Part shown: positions 6,582-14,361 of the stretch, in pieces
Layout: every line of letters begins with the position of its first letter
Numbering within the stretch: the stretch's first letter is position 1
Assembly (NCBI GenBank): GCA_902775075.1
Contig: CACYKX010000041.1
Coordinates: 2,829 to 19,302, forward strand
Direction: 5' to 3'
DNA from: an uncultured Prevotellaceae bacterium
Lineage (GTDB): Bacteria; Bacteroidota; Bacteroidia; Bacteroidales; Bacteroidaceae
Length of the DNA stretch: 16,474 nucleotides
Made by a program: the position numbers and the translations under genes
Notes under the pieces: generated by a model
The model's database searches: none
What the model was told of the DNA's origin: nothing
Seen by the model: only the letters and a program-made list of their open reading frames with translations

Positions 6582-7523
6582 TCATCTATCCATCTTAAGT
6601 TCTTTAGGCTCCAATGTACGATCGACAGGGATTGCAGCACCATCTACGGGTTGTGGCTTTCCTGCCGGAGCTTCATTGTCGGGAGATGGTTGTTCACTAG
6701 AATCTGGTTTCATCTTACCTTCCGAACTATTATCGATAGTTGGATAAGGCTTCTTGTGAACACGATAAAGTTTGATATTCTGTATAATCATGAGTTTCAA
6801 CGTGGTAAGACTCTGGTTAGGGTCGTTTGGCGTTGCCACCATCATATAACCTTGTATCTTCTTGATTCCCAAACTATCATTATCTTCGATGGAGAGCACG
6901 TAGTTCTGACTGTTCATCAGGTGGACATTAGTAGAAGCCACACTGTCATTCTTGAAAGTGACAGCCAGTACGGCAATACCGTCTCGCATACCATCTTGAT
7001 AGATAAACTGAGTGTCGAACTGCATCATCACACGGTCACCCTTGTGGAAGGTGGTATCGGCAACGAAAGAGAAACTTTGATAGTTGAATGGCTGTTGTGG
7101 CGATAACACCATGGCGTTATTCTCGTGCCATATATTGGCTGTATCGCCTTGCAAATCACCAAAGTTAGCCATCTGAGATACTGTGGCACCCTGTGCGTTG
7201 GCTTCCTCTGTGATACGATCAGAAACGTTGCTATAGATATCATGAAGTATATCAGCATGGCGCATATAATATACCATAGAACTATCAAAGTCGGCCTGAC
7301 TGATGCCATACTTTTTGAGTACTTCATCTTTGTATAATTCAAATTTGGCCGGTTCACCCTCGGCTTCTGTCATACCCTGAGCAAGGTGGTAGTCGTACAG
7401 AACATTTTCCATCTGTTTCTGTGACAAATATTCTGACGGCACAGAAGGTTTACACGACTGTAATCCTCCTAAAGATACAACAACCAAAAACAGAATAATA
7501 AAATAAAAAGACGAATATCTCAT
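6582..7523 (-). CDS. DUF4296-type Bacteroidota lipoprotein
   Basis: A 313-residue predicted lipoprotein. From ATG 7523 it has a hydrophobic signal sequence and lipobox L21-Q-S-C24, so Cys24 would be lipidated after cleavage by the signal peptidase encoded just upstream. The next ~110 residues (Y-L-S-Q-K-Q-M-E-N-V-L-Y-D-Y-H-L-A-Q and Y-G-I-S-Q-A-D-F-D-S-S-M-V-Y-Y) fit the DUF4296 family, of unknown function. A middle beta-rich region follows, then a Pro/Glu/Lys/Asp-rich tail from about residue 260, probably disordered. The frame extends to a TTG at 7553, but ATG 7523 lies one base past the lspA stop and gives a proper lipoprotein signal. It is probably anchored in the inner or outer membrane. 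Family assignment is by remembered sequence pattern and position after lspA. Confidence 0.82.
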   Translation of the reverse strand: MRYSSFYFIILFLVVVSLGGLQSCKPSVPSEYLSQKQMENVLYDYHLAQGMTEAEGEPAKFELYKDEVLKKYGISQADFDSSMVYYMRHADILHDIYSNVSDRITEEANAQGATVSQMANFGDLQGDTANIWHENNAMVLSPQQPFNYQSFSFVADTTFHKGDRVMMQFDTQFIYQDGMRDGIAVLAVTFKNDSVASTNVHLMNSQNYVLSIEDNDSLGIKKIQGYMMVATPNDPNQSLTTLKLMIIQNIKLYRVHKKPYPTIDNSSEGKMKPDSSEQPSPDNEAPAGKPQPVDGAAIPVDRTLEPKELKMDR

Positions 7524-7524
7524 A

Positions 7525-8151
7525 TTATTTTTTATCTTCAAACTTCTGACCAAGAGTAGACAATTCCTTGCGACAAAAGATAATCATGAGCACGACACTC
7601 ACAGAGATGCAACTGTCGGCAAAATTAAAAACCGGATCAAAGAATGTGAATTCCTTTCCTCCCCATATCGGTAACCAACTTGGAAGTGTGGTGTCTATCA
7701 ATGGGAAATAAAACATGTCAACGACTTTACCTAAAAGGAAAGGAGCATAACCTTGACCGAAAGGTACAACATAAGACACATAATATGGCGACGAAGCACT
7801 AAAGATTAAACCATAGAGCATAGAGTCTATGATATTACCTGCCGCTCCGGCCAATACTAATGATAATAAAACAATGTATAGAGTGCGAGTACCACGGCTA
7901 ATTTCACGCTTGATATACCATCCTATCCAACAGACAGCAACAATACGGAATATGGACAAGACATATTTATTGAAAAATGTCATTCCCCAAGCCATGCCTT
8001 TGTTCTCGACAAACTCAATCTTAAACCAGTCTGTAATATCAATTTGCTCGCCAAGGCACATATGCGTCTTTACCCAAATTTTAATTACCTGATCGATAAC
8101 CAAAACCAAGAAGACTATGGCAATGGCGAGTAAACCTTGATGTTTCTTCAT
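7525..8151 (-). CDS. lspA: Lipoprotein signal peptidase (signal peptidase II)
   Basis: A 208-residue polytopic inner-membrane aspartyl protease that removes signal peptides from prolipoproteins after diacylglyceryl modification. Four hydrophobic helices are visible. Conserved D20-Q and V-E-N50-K-G-M-A-W-G are present, as are both catalytic aspartates, G-N-I-I-D109 and F-N-F-A-D179. It is about 45 residues longer than the E. coli enzyme (164 aa). The extra length lies between the two catalytic motifs (about 117-172), in the periplasmic loop, as I recall for Bacteroidota LspA. The longest frame starts at TTG 8172; ATG 8151 (M-K-K-H-Q-G-L-L) gives the usual short basic N-terminus. It follows the dksA-like gene by 29 nt and precedes a lipoprotein gene by 1 nt. 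Confidence 0.96.
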   Translation of the reverse strand: MKKHQGLLAIAIVFLVLVIDQVIKIWVKTHMCLGEQIDITDWFKIEFVENKGMAWGMTFFNKYVLSIFRIVAVCWIGWYIKREISRGTRTLYIVLLSLVLAGAAGNIIDSMLYGLIFSASSPYYVSYVVPFGQGYAPFLLGKVVDMFYFPLIDTTLPSWLPIWGGKEFTFFDPVFNFADSCISVSVVLMIIFCRKELSTLGQKFEDKK

Positions 8152-8180
8152 AAATTTATTTTCTAATCCCAAGCAACCCT

Positions 8181-8567
8181 TTAGTGATTGCGATTCTTCT
8201 CCTTCGAAGCCACACTCAGTGTAGCATGAGGAACTGCACGAAGACGATCTGCTGGTATCAACTCACCTGTAAGGCGGTCTATACCATAAGTCTTGTTCTG
8301 AATACGAATCAAAGCTGCTTCCAATCCTTTGATGAATTTATGCTGTCGCTGAGCCGTACGGATCAATTCTTCTTTCTCCATAGCATCGGTACCCTCCTCC
8401 AGCATTTTATACGTAGGAGATGTATCAGCAACATCATTACTGTTCTTGTTGTTCAATCTGTCCATCGCCTCCTGATATTCATTACGTGCAATAGCCAGTT
8501 TTTCATTTATAATTCCGCGGAACTCTTCGAGCTCCTCATCGGAATAACGTGTTTTCTCTGTAGCCAT
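8181..8567 (-). CDS. DksA/TraR-family protein without zinc-binding cysteines
   Basis: A 128-residue protein with the DksA layout: a long helical hairpin (about 10-90), then the short globular end Y-G-I-D-R-L-T-G-E-L-I-P-A-D-R-L-R-A-V-P-H-A-T-L-S-V-A-S-K (94-122). DksA proteins bind the RNA polymerase secondary channel and, with ppGpp, adjust transcription on starvation. This copy contains no cysteine: the positions expected to hold the four zinc ligands read D97, T100, S118 and S121. The tip motif D-x-x-D-x-A appears as E58-G-T-D61-A-M63. It could be a zinc-independent DksA2-like factor or have lost ppGpp synergy; the sequence does not decide. It starts at ATG 8567, 48 nt after ileS, with no consensus promoter in that gap, so it may be transcribed by read-through from ileS. 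Confidence 0.88.
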   Translation of the reverse strand: MATEKTRYSDEELEEFRGIINEKLAIARNEYQEAMDRLNNKNSNDVADTSPTYKMLEEGTDAMEKEELIRTAQRQHKFIKGLEAALIRIQNKTYGIDRLTGELIPADRLRAVPHATLSVASKEKNRNH

Positions 8568-8598
8568 AAGATTATATTTTAAAGTGTTTATGTTTTTT

Positions 8599-8633
8599 AA
8601 GGTATGAGAAGAAAATTAATTCTTCTCTACCTT
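8599..8633. repeat. Long hairpin at the ileS 3' end
   Basis: AAGGTA plus GAGAAGAA (8599-8604, 8606-8613) pair with TTCTTCTC plus TACCTT (8620-8627, 8628-8633): 14 bp with one bulged base at 8605 and a 6-nt loop. The ileS stop codon lies in the loop, so the stem covers the last five ileS codons and the start of the ileS-dksA gap. On the minus strand A6, not T6, follows; T6 lies upstream of it on the plus strand. It is therefore not a standard intrinsic terminator for ileS. It may stabilise the ileS 3' end or affect read-through to dksA. Confidence 0.55.
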
Positions 8634-11600
8634 AATATTTAGCTTAAATTCATCAAATTCAGTTTCTACACCATCATTCTCTCCGATCTTGATATCGTTG
8701 GCAAGAACCTGTGTCTTTATCAAGTTGCCAAATGATTCAATGGCAGCATTGGTTTCCTCATGTGGAGCCACAGTGACAATAATACGGTCGGTAATCTCAA
8801 GACCAGTATCCTTACGTAAGTTCTGAATACGGTTAATCAACTCACGAGCCATACCCTCACGTTTCAGTTCATCGGTAAGTTCTACCTCAAGGGCAACAGT
8901 AAGATTGCCTTCGTTGCTAACAAGCCATCCTGGGATATCCTCAGAGATAATCTCAAGATCAGCAGCATCTACGACAATATTCTGTCCTTCCAATTCGAAA
9001 CTATATGTACCGGTTTTCTCTAGTTGTGCGATCTCATCCTGGCTCAAAGTATTCATCTTTGCAGATACACCCTTCATGAGTTTACCATACTTCTTACCCA
9101 TCACACGGAAGTTACACTTCACCTTCTTCACAAGGATACCCTGACCATCTACGAAGTTAAGTTCCTTTACGTTCACCTCGTTCTTGATCAGATCAGAAAC
9201 TGCTGCGATATGATTCTTCTGCGTCTCATCAACGGCAGGAATCATAATCTGAGCCAATGGCTGACGAACCTTGATGTTGACCTTACGACGAAGAGCCAAT
9301 ACCATAGAGGTAATCTTCTGAGCGATAGCCATACGCTGCTCCAAGTCACAATCAATGAAGTTCTCATTGACTGTTGGGAACTGCTCAAGATGTACACTCT
9401 TCAACTCACCACCCAAGTCGTGATACAACTGATCGCTGAAGAATGGTGCGAATGGTGCTACCACCTTGGCAACAGTCATCAAACAGGTGTAAAGAGTTTG
9501 ATAAGCACTTAACTTATCCTCGCTCATCTCCTTGCCCCAGAAGCGTTTACGATTCAAACGAACATACCAGTTAGACAAGTCATCGTTGACAAAAGAATCT
9601 ATCAGACGACCTGCACGTGTCGGATCGTAATTCTCGAGTTCGTTCTGTACATTTTTAACCAAAGAATTCAAACAAGAGAGAATCCAACGGTCAATCTCAG
9701 GACGCTTCTCGTAATCTACAGCCTTTGCAGAGGTATCGAAACCATCTACATTTGCATAAAGTGCGAAGAAACTGTATGTATTATATAATGTACCGAAGAA
9801 CTTTCTGCGACACTCGTCAACCCCGTTAGGGTCAAACTTCAAGTTGTCCCAAGGTTCACTATTCGTCATCATATAAAAACGAACAGGATCGGCACCATAT
9901 TTATCTATCATTTCGAATGGGTCGGTAACGTTACCCACGTGCTTACTCATCTTGTTACCCTTAGCATCAAGTACAAGACCTGAGGAAATTACATTCTTGA
10001 AGGCAACACGATCGAATACCATTGTAGAGATGGCATGAAGAGTAAAGAACCAACCACGAGTCTGGTCAACACCTTCGTTAATGAAATCTGCAGGATAATA
10101 AGCAGGAGGGACAGGAGTACCTGTATATGTACTGTGAATCAACTCATTACGATATTCTTGTTCGCTCTTTCCTGTAGCTTTCAAGCCCTCTGCATTAATA
10201 GTACCCTCGAAAGGATAATGCTGCTGAGCATAAGGCATAGAACCAGAATCAAACCATACATCAATCAAATCACTTTCACGATGCATTGGTTTACCCTCTT
10301 CGTTAACCAAGACGATATAGTCGATATATGGACGATGCAAATCGATCTTGTCATAGTTTTCCTGTGAATAGTCACCAGGAACGAAACCGGCATCCTTCAG
10401 CGGGTTAGACTTCATGACACCTGCGGCAACAGACTTTTCGATTTCTGCATAAAGTTCCTCTACAGAACCAATGCACTTCTCACCACGATTCTCATCACGC
10501 CAAATAGGAAGAGGTGTACCCCAGAAACGAGAACGAGAGAGGTTCCAATCGTTCAAATTCTCGAGCCAGTTACCAAAACGACCAGAACCTGTAGACTCAG
10601 GTTGCCAGTTGATGGTCTTATTCAACTCTACCATACGTTCCTTCTTGGCTGTATCTTTGATAAACCAACTATCCAAAGGATAATAAAGAATAGGTTTATC
10701 CGTACGCCAACAATGAGGATAGTTGTGTACATGCTTTTCTATCTTGAAAGCAATACCCTCTTGCTTCATTTCCATACAGATGATGATGTTCAGATCTTCA
10801 GATTTCTCAGAAGCCTTCTTATCCCATACACCATTTGGATTGAACTGAGGATCATAAGCATTCTTGACATAATCACCTGCATGATGACTATATGCCTCTA
10901 CATCAACACAACTCTTTACAAAGTTAGCATCGAGTTCATTTACTTCATAATATTTACCCTGGAGGTCAACCATAGGACGAGTCTCGCCCTTCTTGTTGAT
11001 CAAGTAAAGTGCAGGGATATTAGCATCCTTGGCAACCTTGGCATCATCAGCACCGAATGTAGGAGCGATATGAACGATACCGGTACCATCCTCGGTAGTA
11101 ACATAGTCACCAAGGATCACACGGAAGGCCTCACTATCCATCTCTACAAAAGAGTCGCGGCCATCCTCTGCCTTGAACACTTTCTCAGGATGTGCTTCAG
11201 CATACTTATTGACAAACTCAGGAGCCAGATCACCAGTCTTCTCGCAAGGTTTAACCCATGGCATCAACTGCTGATAATGAAGACCCTCTAGTTCAGTACC
11301 CTTCATACGGTCAACGATGCGCCAAGGACAAAGTTTCTTTTCCTTATCGAATGGCAGCAACTCGCCCTCTTTACATTCTTGCTCAGCGTTGAGATAAGCA
11401 TTGATACGACTTTCTGCCATGATCAAAGTCATAGGCTCACCATCATAGAGATTATAAGTCTCGATAGCAACATAGTCAATCTTAGGACCGACACAAAGAG
11501 CCACATTTGAAGGCAAAGTCCAAGGAGTGGTAGTCCATGCGATGAAATACGGTTTACCATGCTTTGTCCATTCAGCCTTAGCATCCTTGATTAGGAATTG

Positions 11601-12251
11601 TGCAGTAACCGTAGTATCCTTAACATCACGATAACAGCCAGGCTGGTTCAACTCATGACTTGACAAACCGGTACCTGCTGCAGGTGAATAAGGTTGAATG
11701 GTATAACCTTTGTAAAGCAAGTTCTTATTATAGAGCTGCTTCAAAAGCCACCATAGGGTTTCAATATATTTATTGTCGTAAGTAATATAAGGATGATCAA
11801 GGTCTACGAAATAGCCCATCTTCTCAGTAAGAGAACGCCATTCCTTAGTAAACTTCATCACATTCTCACGACATCTATGATTATATTCCTCTACAGAAAT
11901 GTATTTCTCAGAATTCTTATTATCAATATCTTTCTTTGTAATACCAAGTTCTTTCTCTACGCCAAGTTCGACAGGAAGTCCGTGAGTATCCCAACCGGCT
12001 TTACGGTGAACTTGGAAACCCTGCATGGTTTTATAGCGGTTGAATGTATCCTTGATAGAACGAGCCAGCACATGGTGAATACCTGGATGACCATTAGCTG
12101 AAGGAGGACCCTCGAAAAAGATAAACTGAGGTTGTCCCTCTCTCTCGTCGATAGATTTATGGAAGATATCGTTTTTCTCCCACTCTGCTAATACAGTATT
12201 ATTGGTCTTTACAAGATCAAGACCCTTATGTTCGGCAAATTTCTTAGCCAT
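8616..12251 (-). CDS. ileS: Isoleucyl-tRNA synthetase, type-2-like, with swapped G-I-H-H signature
   Basis: A 1211-residue class I synthetase that charges tRNA-Ile with isoleucine in the cytoplasm and hydrolyses mischarged valine. Motifs in order: E-G-P-P-S-A-N-G-H-P-G57-I-H-H60 where HxGH is expected; A-G-W-D-T-H-G-L-P-V-E; W-T-T-T-P-W-T (239-245) and G-T-G-I-V-H-I-A-P (about 390) of the CP1 editing domain; D-V-W-F-D-S-G-S; K767-M-S-K-H771; an anticodon-binding region; and a long C-terminal extension. No paired cysteines of the E. coli-type C-terminal zinc finger appear. Length and motifs place it with the eukaryote-like IleRS2 group, naturally less sensitive to mupirocin. The first and third positions of the HxGH signature are exchanged (G-x-H-H; codons 12083-12072). 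It has its own promoter and a leader of about 35 nt, too short for a T-box. ATG 12251 is the first in-frame start after the promoter. Confidence 0.97.
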   Translation of the reverse strand: MAKKFAEHKGLDLVKTNNTVLAEWEKNDIFHKSIDEREGQPQFIFFEGPPSANGHPGIHHVLARSIKDTFNRYKTMQGFQVHRKAGWDTHGLPVELGVEKELGITKKDIDNKNSEKYISVEEYNHRCRENVMKFTKEWRSLTEKMGYFVDLDHPYITYDNKYIETLWWLLKQLYNKNLLYKGYTIQPYSPAAGTGLSSHELNQPGCYRDVKDTTVTAQFLIKDAKAEWTKHGKPYFIAWTTTPWTLPSNVALCVGPKIDYVAIETYNLYDGEPMTLIMAESRINAYLNAEQECKEGELLPFDKEKKLCPWRIVDRMKGTELEGLHYQQLMPWVKPCEKTGDLAPEFVNKYAEAHPEKVFKAEDGRDSFVEMDSEAFRVILGDYVTTEDGTGIVHIAPTFGADDAKVAKDANIPALYLINKKGETRPMVDLQGKYYEVNELDANFVKSCVDVEAYSHHAGDYVKNAYDPQFNPNGVWDKKASEKSEDLNIIICMEMKQEGIAFKIEKHVHNYPHCWRTDKPILYYPLDSWFIKDTAKKERMVELNKTINWQPESTGSGRFGNWLENLNDWNLSRSRFWGTPLPIWRDENRGEKCIGSVEELYAEIEKSVAAGVMKSNPLKDAGFVPGDYSQENYDKIDLHRPYIDYIVLVNEEGKPMHRESDLIDVWFDSGSMPYAQQHYPFEGTINAEGLKATGKSEQEYRNELIHSTYTGTPVPPAYYPADFINEGVDQTRGWFFTLHAISTMVFDRVAFKNVISSGLVLDAKGNKMSKHVGNVTDPFEMIDKYGADPVRFYMMTNSEPWDNLKFDPNGVDECRRKFFGTLYNTYSFFALYANVDGFDTSAKAVDYEKRPEIDRWILSCLNSLVKNVQNELENYDPTRAGRLIDSFVNDDLSNWYVRLNRKRFWGKEMSEDKLSAYQTLYTCLMTVAKVVAPFAPFFSDQLYHDLGGELKSVHLEQFPTVNENFIDCDLEQRMAIAQKITSMVLALRRKVNIKVRQPLAQIMIPAVDETQKNHIAAVSDLIKNEVNVKELNFVDGQGILVKKVKCNFRVMGKKYGKLMKGVSAKMNTLSQDEIAQLEKTGTYSFELEGQNIVVDAADLEIISEDIPGWLVSNEGNLTVALEVELTDELKREGMARELINRIQNLRKDTGLEITDRIIVTVAPHEETNAAIESFGNLIKTQVLANDIKIGENDGVETEFDEFKLNIKVEKN

Positions 12252-12293
12252 TTTCTAATATTTATTTATTACGTAATACTTATTTATAGAGCG

Positions 12294-12325
12294 CAAAATT
12301 ACAAATTTTTATTTTAACAGCCAAA
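12294..12325 (-). promoter_or_regulatory. Bacteroidota-type promoter of ileS
   Basis: On the minus strand TAATTTTG (12301-12294) matches TAnnTTTG exactly. TTTG (12325-12322) lies 20 bases upstream, so both boxes and the spacing are ideal. It sits immediately after the nadE stop codon and 42 nt before the ileS ATG. The start point should be near 12287. No terminator separates it from nadE, so read-through could also contribute. Confidence 0.8.
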
Positions 12326-12329
12326 ACTA

Positions 12330-14330
12330 TTACAAATTTTCTGCTTCCTCCATCCAAATCGTATAAGCTGCATCACTTGGCATTCGCCAGTCGCCACGTG
12401 GACTCAGACTTACCGATCCCACCTTAGGACCGTCAGGAAGGCATGAGCGCTTGAATTGCTGGGTGAAGAATCTACGGATAAAGGTCTTCAACCATTTCTT
12501 GATGGTTTCCTCGTCGTAAGTTCCACCAAGTTCGGCTCCACTGACGTCTTTCTTCACAGCACCCTCCTTACCATCGATAAAGGCTTTCTTGGCCAACAAG
12601 AAGATCTTGGCTGGACGGAAACCGAAACGGAGGAAATAATAGATAAAGAAGTCATGAAGTTCGTAAGGGCCGACGAGATCTTCTGTCTTCTGTTTGATAT
12701 TTCCATTCTCATCAGCAGGAATCAACTCCGGACTGATTGGCGTATCGATAATATCCAATAAGATATCAGAAGCTTTACCACCTAAAGACTGAGCAGCATA
12801 CTTTACGAGATACTTGATAAGTGTCTTAGGGATACTGGCATTTACGCCATACATACTCATGTGATCACCATTATATGTGGCCCATCCCAAAGCTAACTCG
12901 CTCAAATCACCTGTTCCTATCACCATACCATTCATCTGGTTGGCCACATCCATAAGAATCTGCGTACGCTCACGAGCTTGTCCGTTCTCATAAGTAACAT
13001 CATGGTTATTCATGTCGTGACCAATATCCTCAAAATGCTGAGTGACACTCTTGGCGATACTGATCTCGCGCACCGTAACACCCAATGTTTCCATAAGATG
13101 GAGCGCATTATTATATGTTCTGTCGGTAGTACCGAATCCAGGCATTGTGACACCGACAATACCCTTACGATCGAGTTGAAGTTTATCGAAAGCCTTCACA
13201 CATACGATAAGAGCGAGCGTAGAATCCAGCCCTCCGCTGATACCCAACACAACCGTCTTGCAATGAGTATGCACAATTCGTTTGACGAGTCCCATTGCCT
13301 GTATGCTGAGGATTTCCTCACACGAAGCCTCCATATCCCCACTCTTCGGAATGAAAGGATGCGGATCAACATCCCTGTCAAGAACGAAGTCACGAATCTG
13401 TTCAGCAGCATTACATTGGATATATCTAATATCAAACTGATTGTTGAGTATAGCATATTTGATATTGCGCTGAGCATTTACATAAGTAGAATTACTTCTG
13501 CGCTCACTTCTCAACTTCTCAATATCGATTTGGGCGATCTGCATTTGGGATTCCATCGAGAAGCGTTCGGAAGCGGAGATACATTTACCGTTTTCATAGA
13601 TCAGCGCATTTCCACCATATACCACATCCTGGGTACTCTCACCGAATCCACAAGAACTATACACATATCCTGTCATCGTACGAGCACTCTGTTGCGAGAG
13701 TAGTTCTTTCAGATAATTATGCTTTCCGATCAACTCATCACTTGCCGAAAGATTAAAGATCAGTTCAGCCCCTGCGATAGCCAGTCGATTACTTGGAGGT
13801 GTAGGAGCCCACACATCCTCACAAACCTCCACGCCGAAATTAGCTCCCTCAGCAGTTCTGAAGATCTGCGGATTAGGCGTAAGAAGTATGTTATGTCCAG
13901 CAAAACGAATATTCTGCTCCTTCATATCCTGTGAAGAAGCGAACCAACGTTTTTCGTAGAACTCACTATAGTTAGGCAAATAAGTTTTAGGCACAACACC
14001 CAAGATCTTACCTTGCTGTATGACAACAGCCGCATTAATAAGTAGGTCACCAACAACGATTGGCAATCCCACGATTGAGATGATATCAAGTTTACGGGTA
14101 AAATCGAGCAATACCAAAACGGAATTCTCCGCAGCATCAAGCAACATCTGCTGGCGGAAAAGATCCTGACAGCTATAACCCGTAATACACAATTCCGGGA
14201 AGACGATGATTTCCACGCCTTTACCTTCAGCCTGTACGATTAAGTTTTCTATCTGGTCTGTATTATATTTCACATCGCCCACCTTCACGTTTGGAATTGC
14301 CGATGCTACCTTTATAAATCCATATTTCAT
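12330..14330 (-). CDS. nadE: Glutamine-dependent NAD+ synthetase
   Basis: A 666-residue two-domain enzyme for the last step of NAD synthesis: deamido-NAD plus ATP plus glutamine-derived ammonia gives NAD. The N-terminal nitrilase-type glutaminase has the full triad: E46 in F-P-E-L-C-I-T-G-Y, K115 in V-P-K-T-Y-L-P-N-Y and C170 in V-E-V-C-E-D-V-W. The C-terminal synthetase has the ATP-pyrophosphatase loop S365-G-G-L-D-S370 and T-G-D-L-S-E-L-A-L-G-W-x-T-Y. Length and layout match the long glutamine-dependent type of Mycobacterium, not the short ammonia-dependent NadE. It starts at ATG 14330, 31 nt after the Smr-domain gene, and is the likely last gene of the queA-smr-nadE run. The ileS promoter begins directly after its stop codon. 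Confidence 0.97.
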   Translation of the reverse strand: MKYGFIKVASAIPNVKVGDVKYNTDQIENLIVQAEGKGVEIIVFPELCITGYSCQDLFRQQMLLDAAENSVLVLLDFTRKLDIISIVGLPIVVGDLLINAAVVIQQGKILGVVPKTYLPNYSEFYEKRWFASSQDMKEQNIRFAGHNILLTPNPQIFRTAEGANFGVEVCEDVWAPTPPSNRLAIAGAELIFNLSASDELIGKHNYLKELLSQQSARTMTGYVYSSCGFGESTQDVVYGGNALIYENGKCISASERFSMESQMQIAQIDIEKLRSERRSNSTYVNAQRNIKYAILNNQFDIRYIQCNAAEQIRDFVLDRDVDPHPFIPKSGDMEASCEEILSIQAMGLVKRIVHTHCKTVVLGISGGLDSTLALIVCVKAFDKLQLDRKGIVGVTMPGFGTTDRTYNNALHLMETLGVTVREISIAKSVTQHFEDIGHDMNNHDVTYENGQARERTQILMDVANQMNGMVIGTGDLSELALGWATYNGDHMSMYGVNASIPKTLIKYLVKYAAQSLGGKASDILLDIIDTPISPELIPADENGNIKQKTEDLVGPYELHDFFIYYFLRFGFRPAKIFLLAKKAFIDGKEGAVKKDVSGAELGGTYDEETIKKWLKTFIRRFFTQQFKRSCLPDGPKVGSVSLSPRGDWRMPSDAAYTIWMEEAENL

Positions 14331-14361
14331 CTCAATAGGTTTTTATCAATTGTATTTTTGT

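Noticed and set aside
8152..8172. TTG start seven codons upstream for lspA
   Set aside because: ATG 8151 gives the expected short basic N-terminus before the first membrane helix.
10602..11291. 229-residue plus-strand open frame opposite ileS
   Set aside because: It lies entirely antisense to a highly conserved synthetase, shows no domain or promoter, and its composition mirrors the ileS codons.
12252..12329. T-box or other riboswitch ahead of ileS
   Set aside because: The predicted leader is only about 35 nt, far too short for a T-box, and no specifier or antiterminator elements are visible.
12978..13703. 241-residue plus-strand open frame opposite nadE
   Set aside because: It is antisense to conserved NAD synthetase coding sequence, with no recognisable motif or upstream signal.
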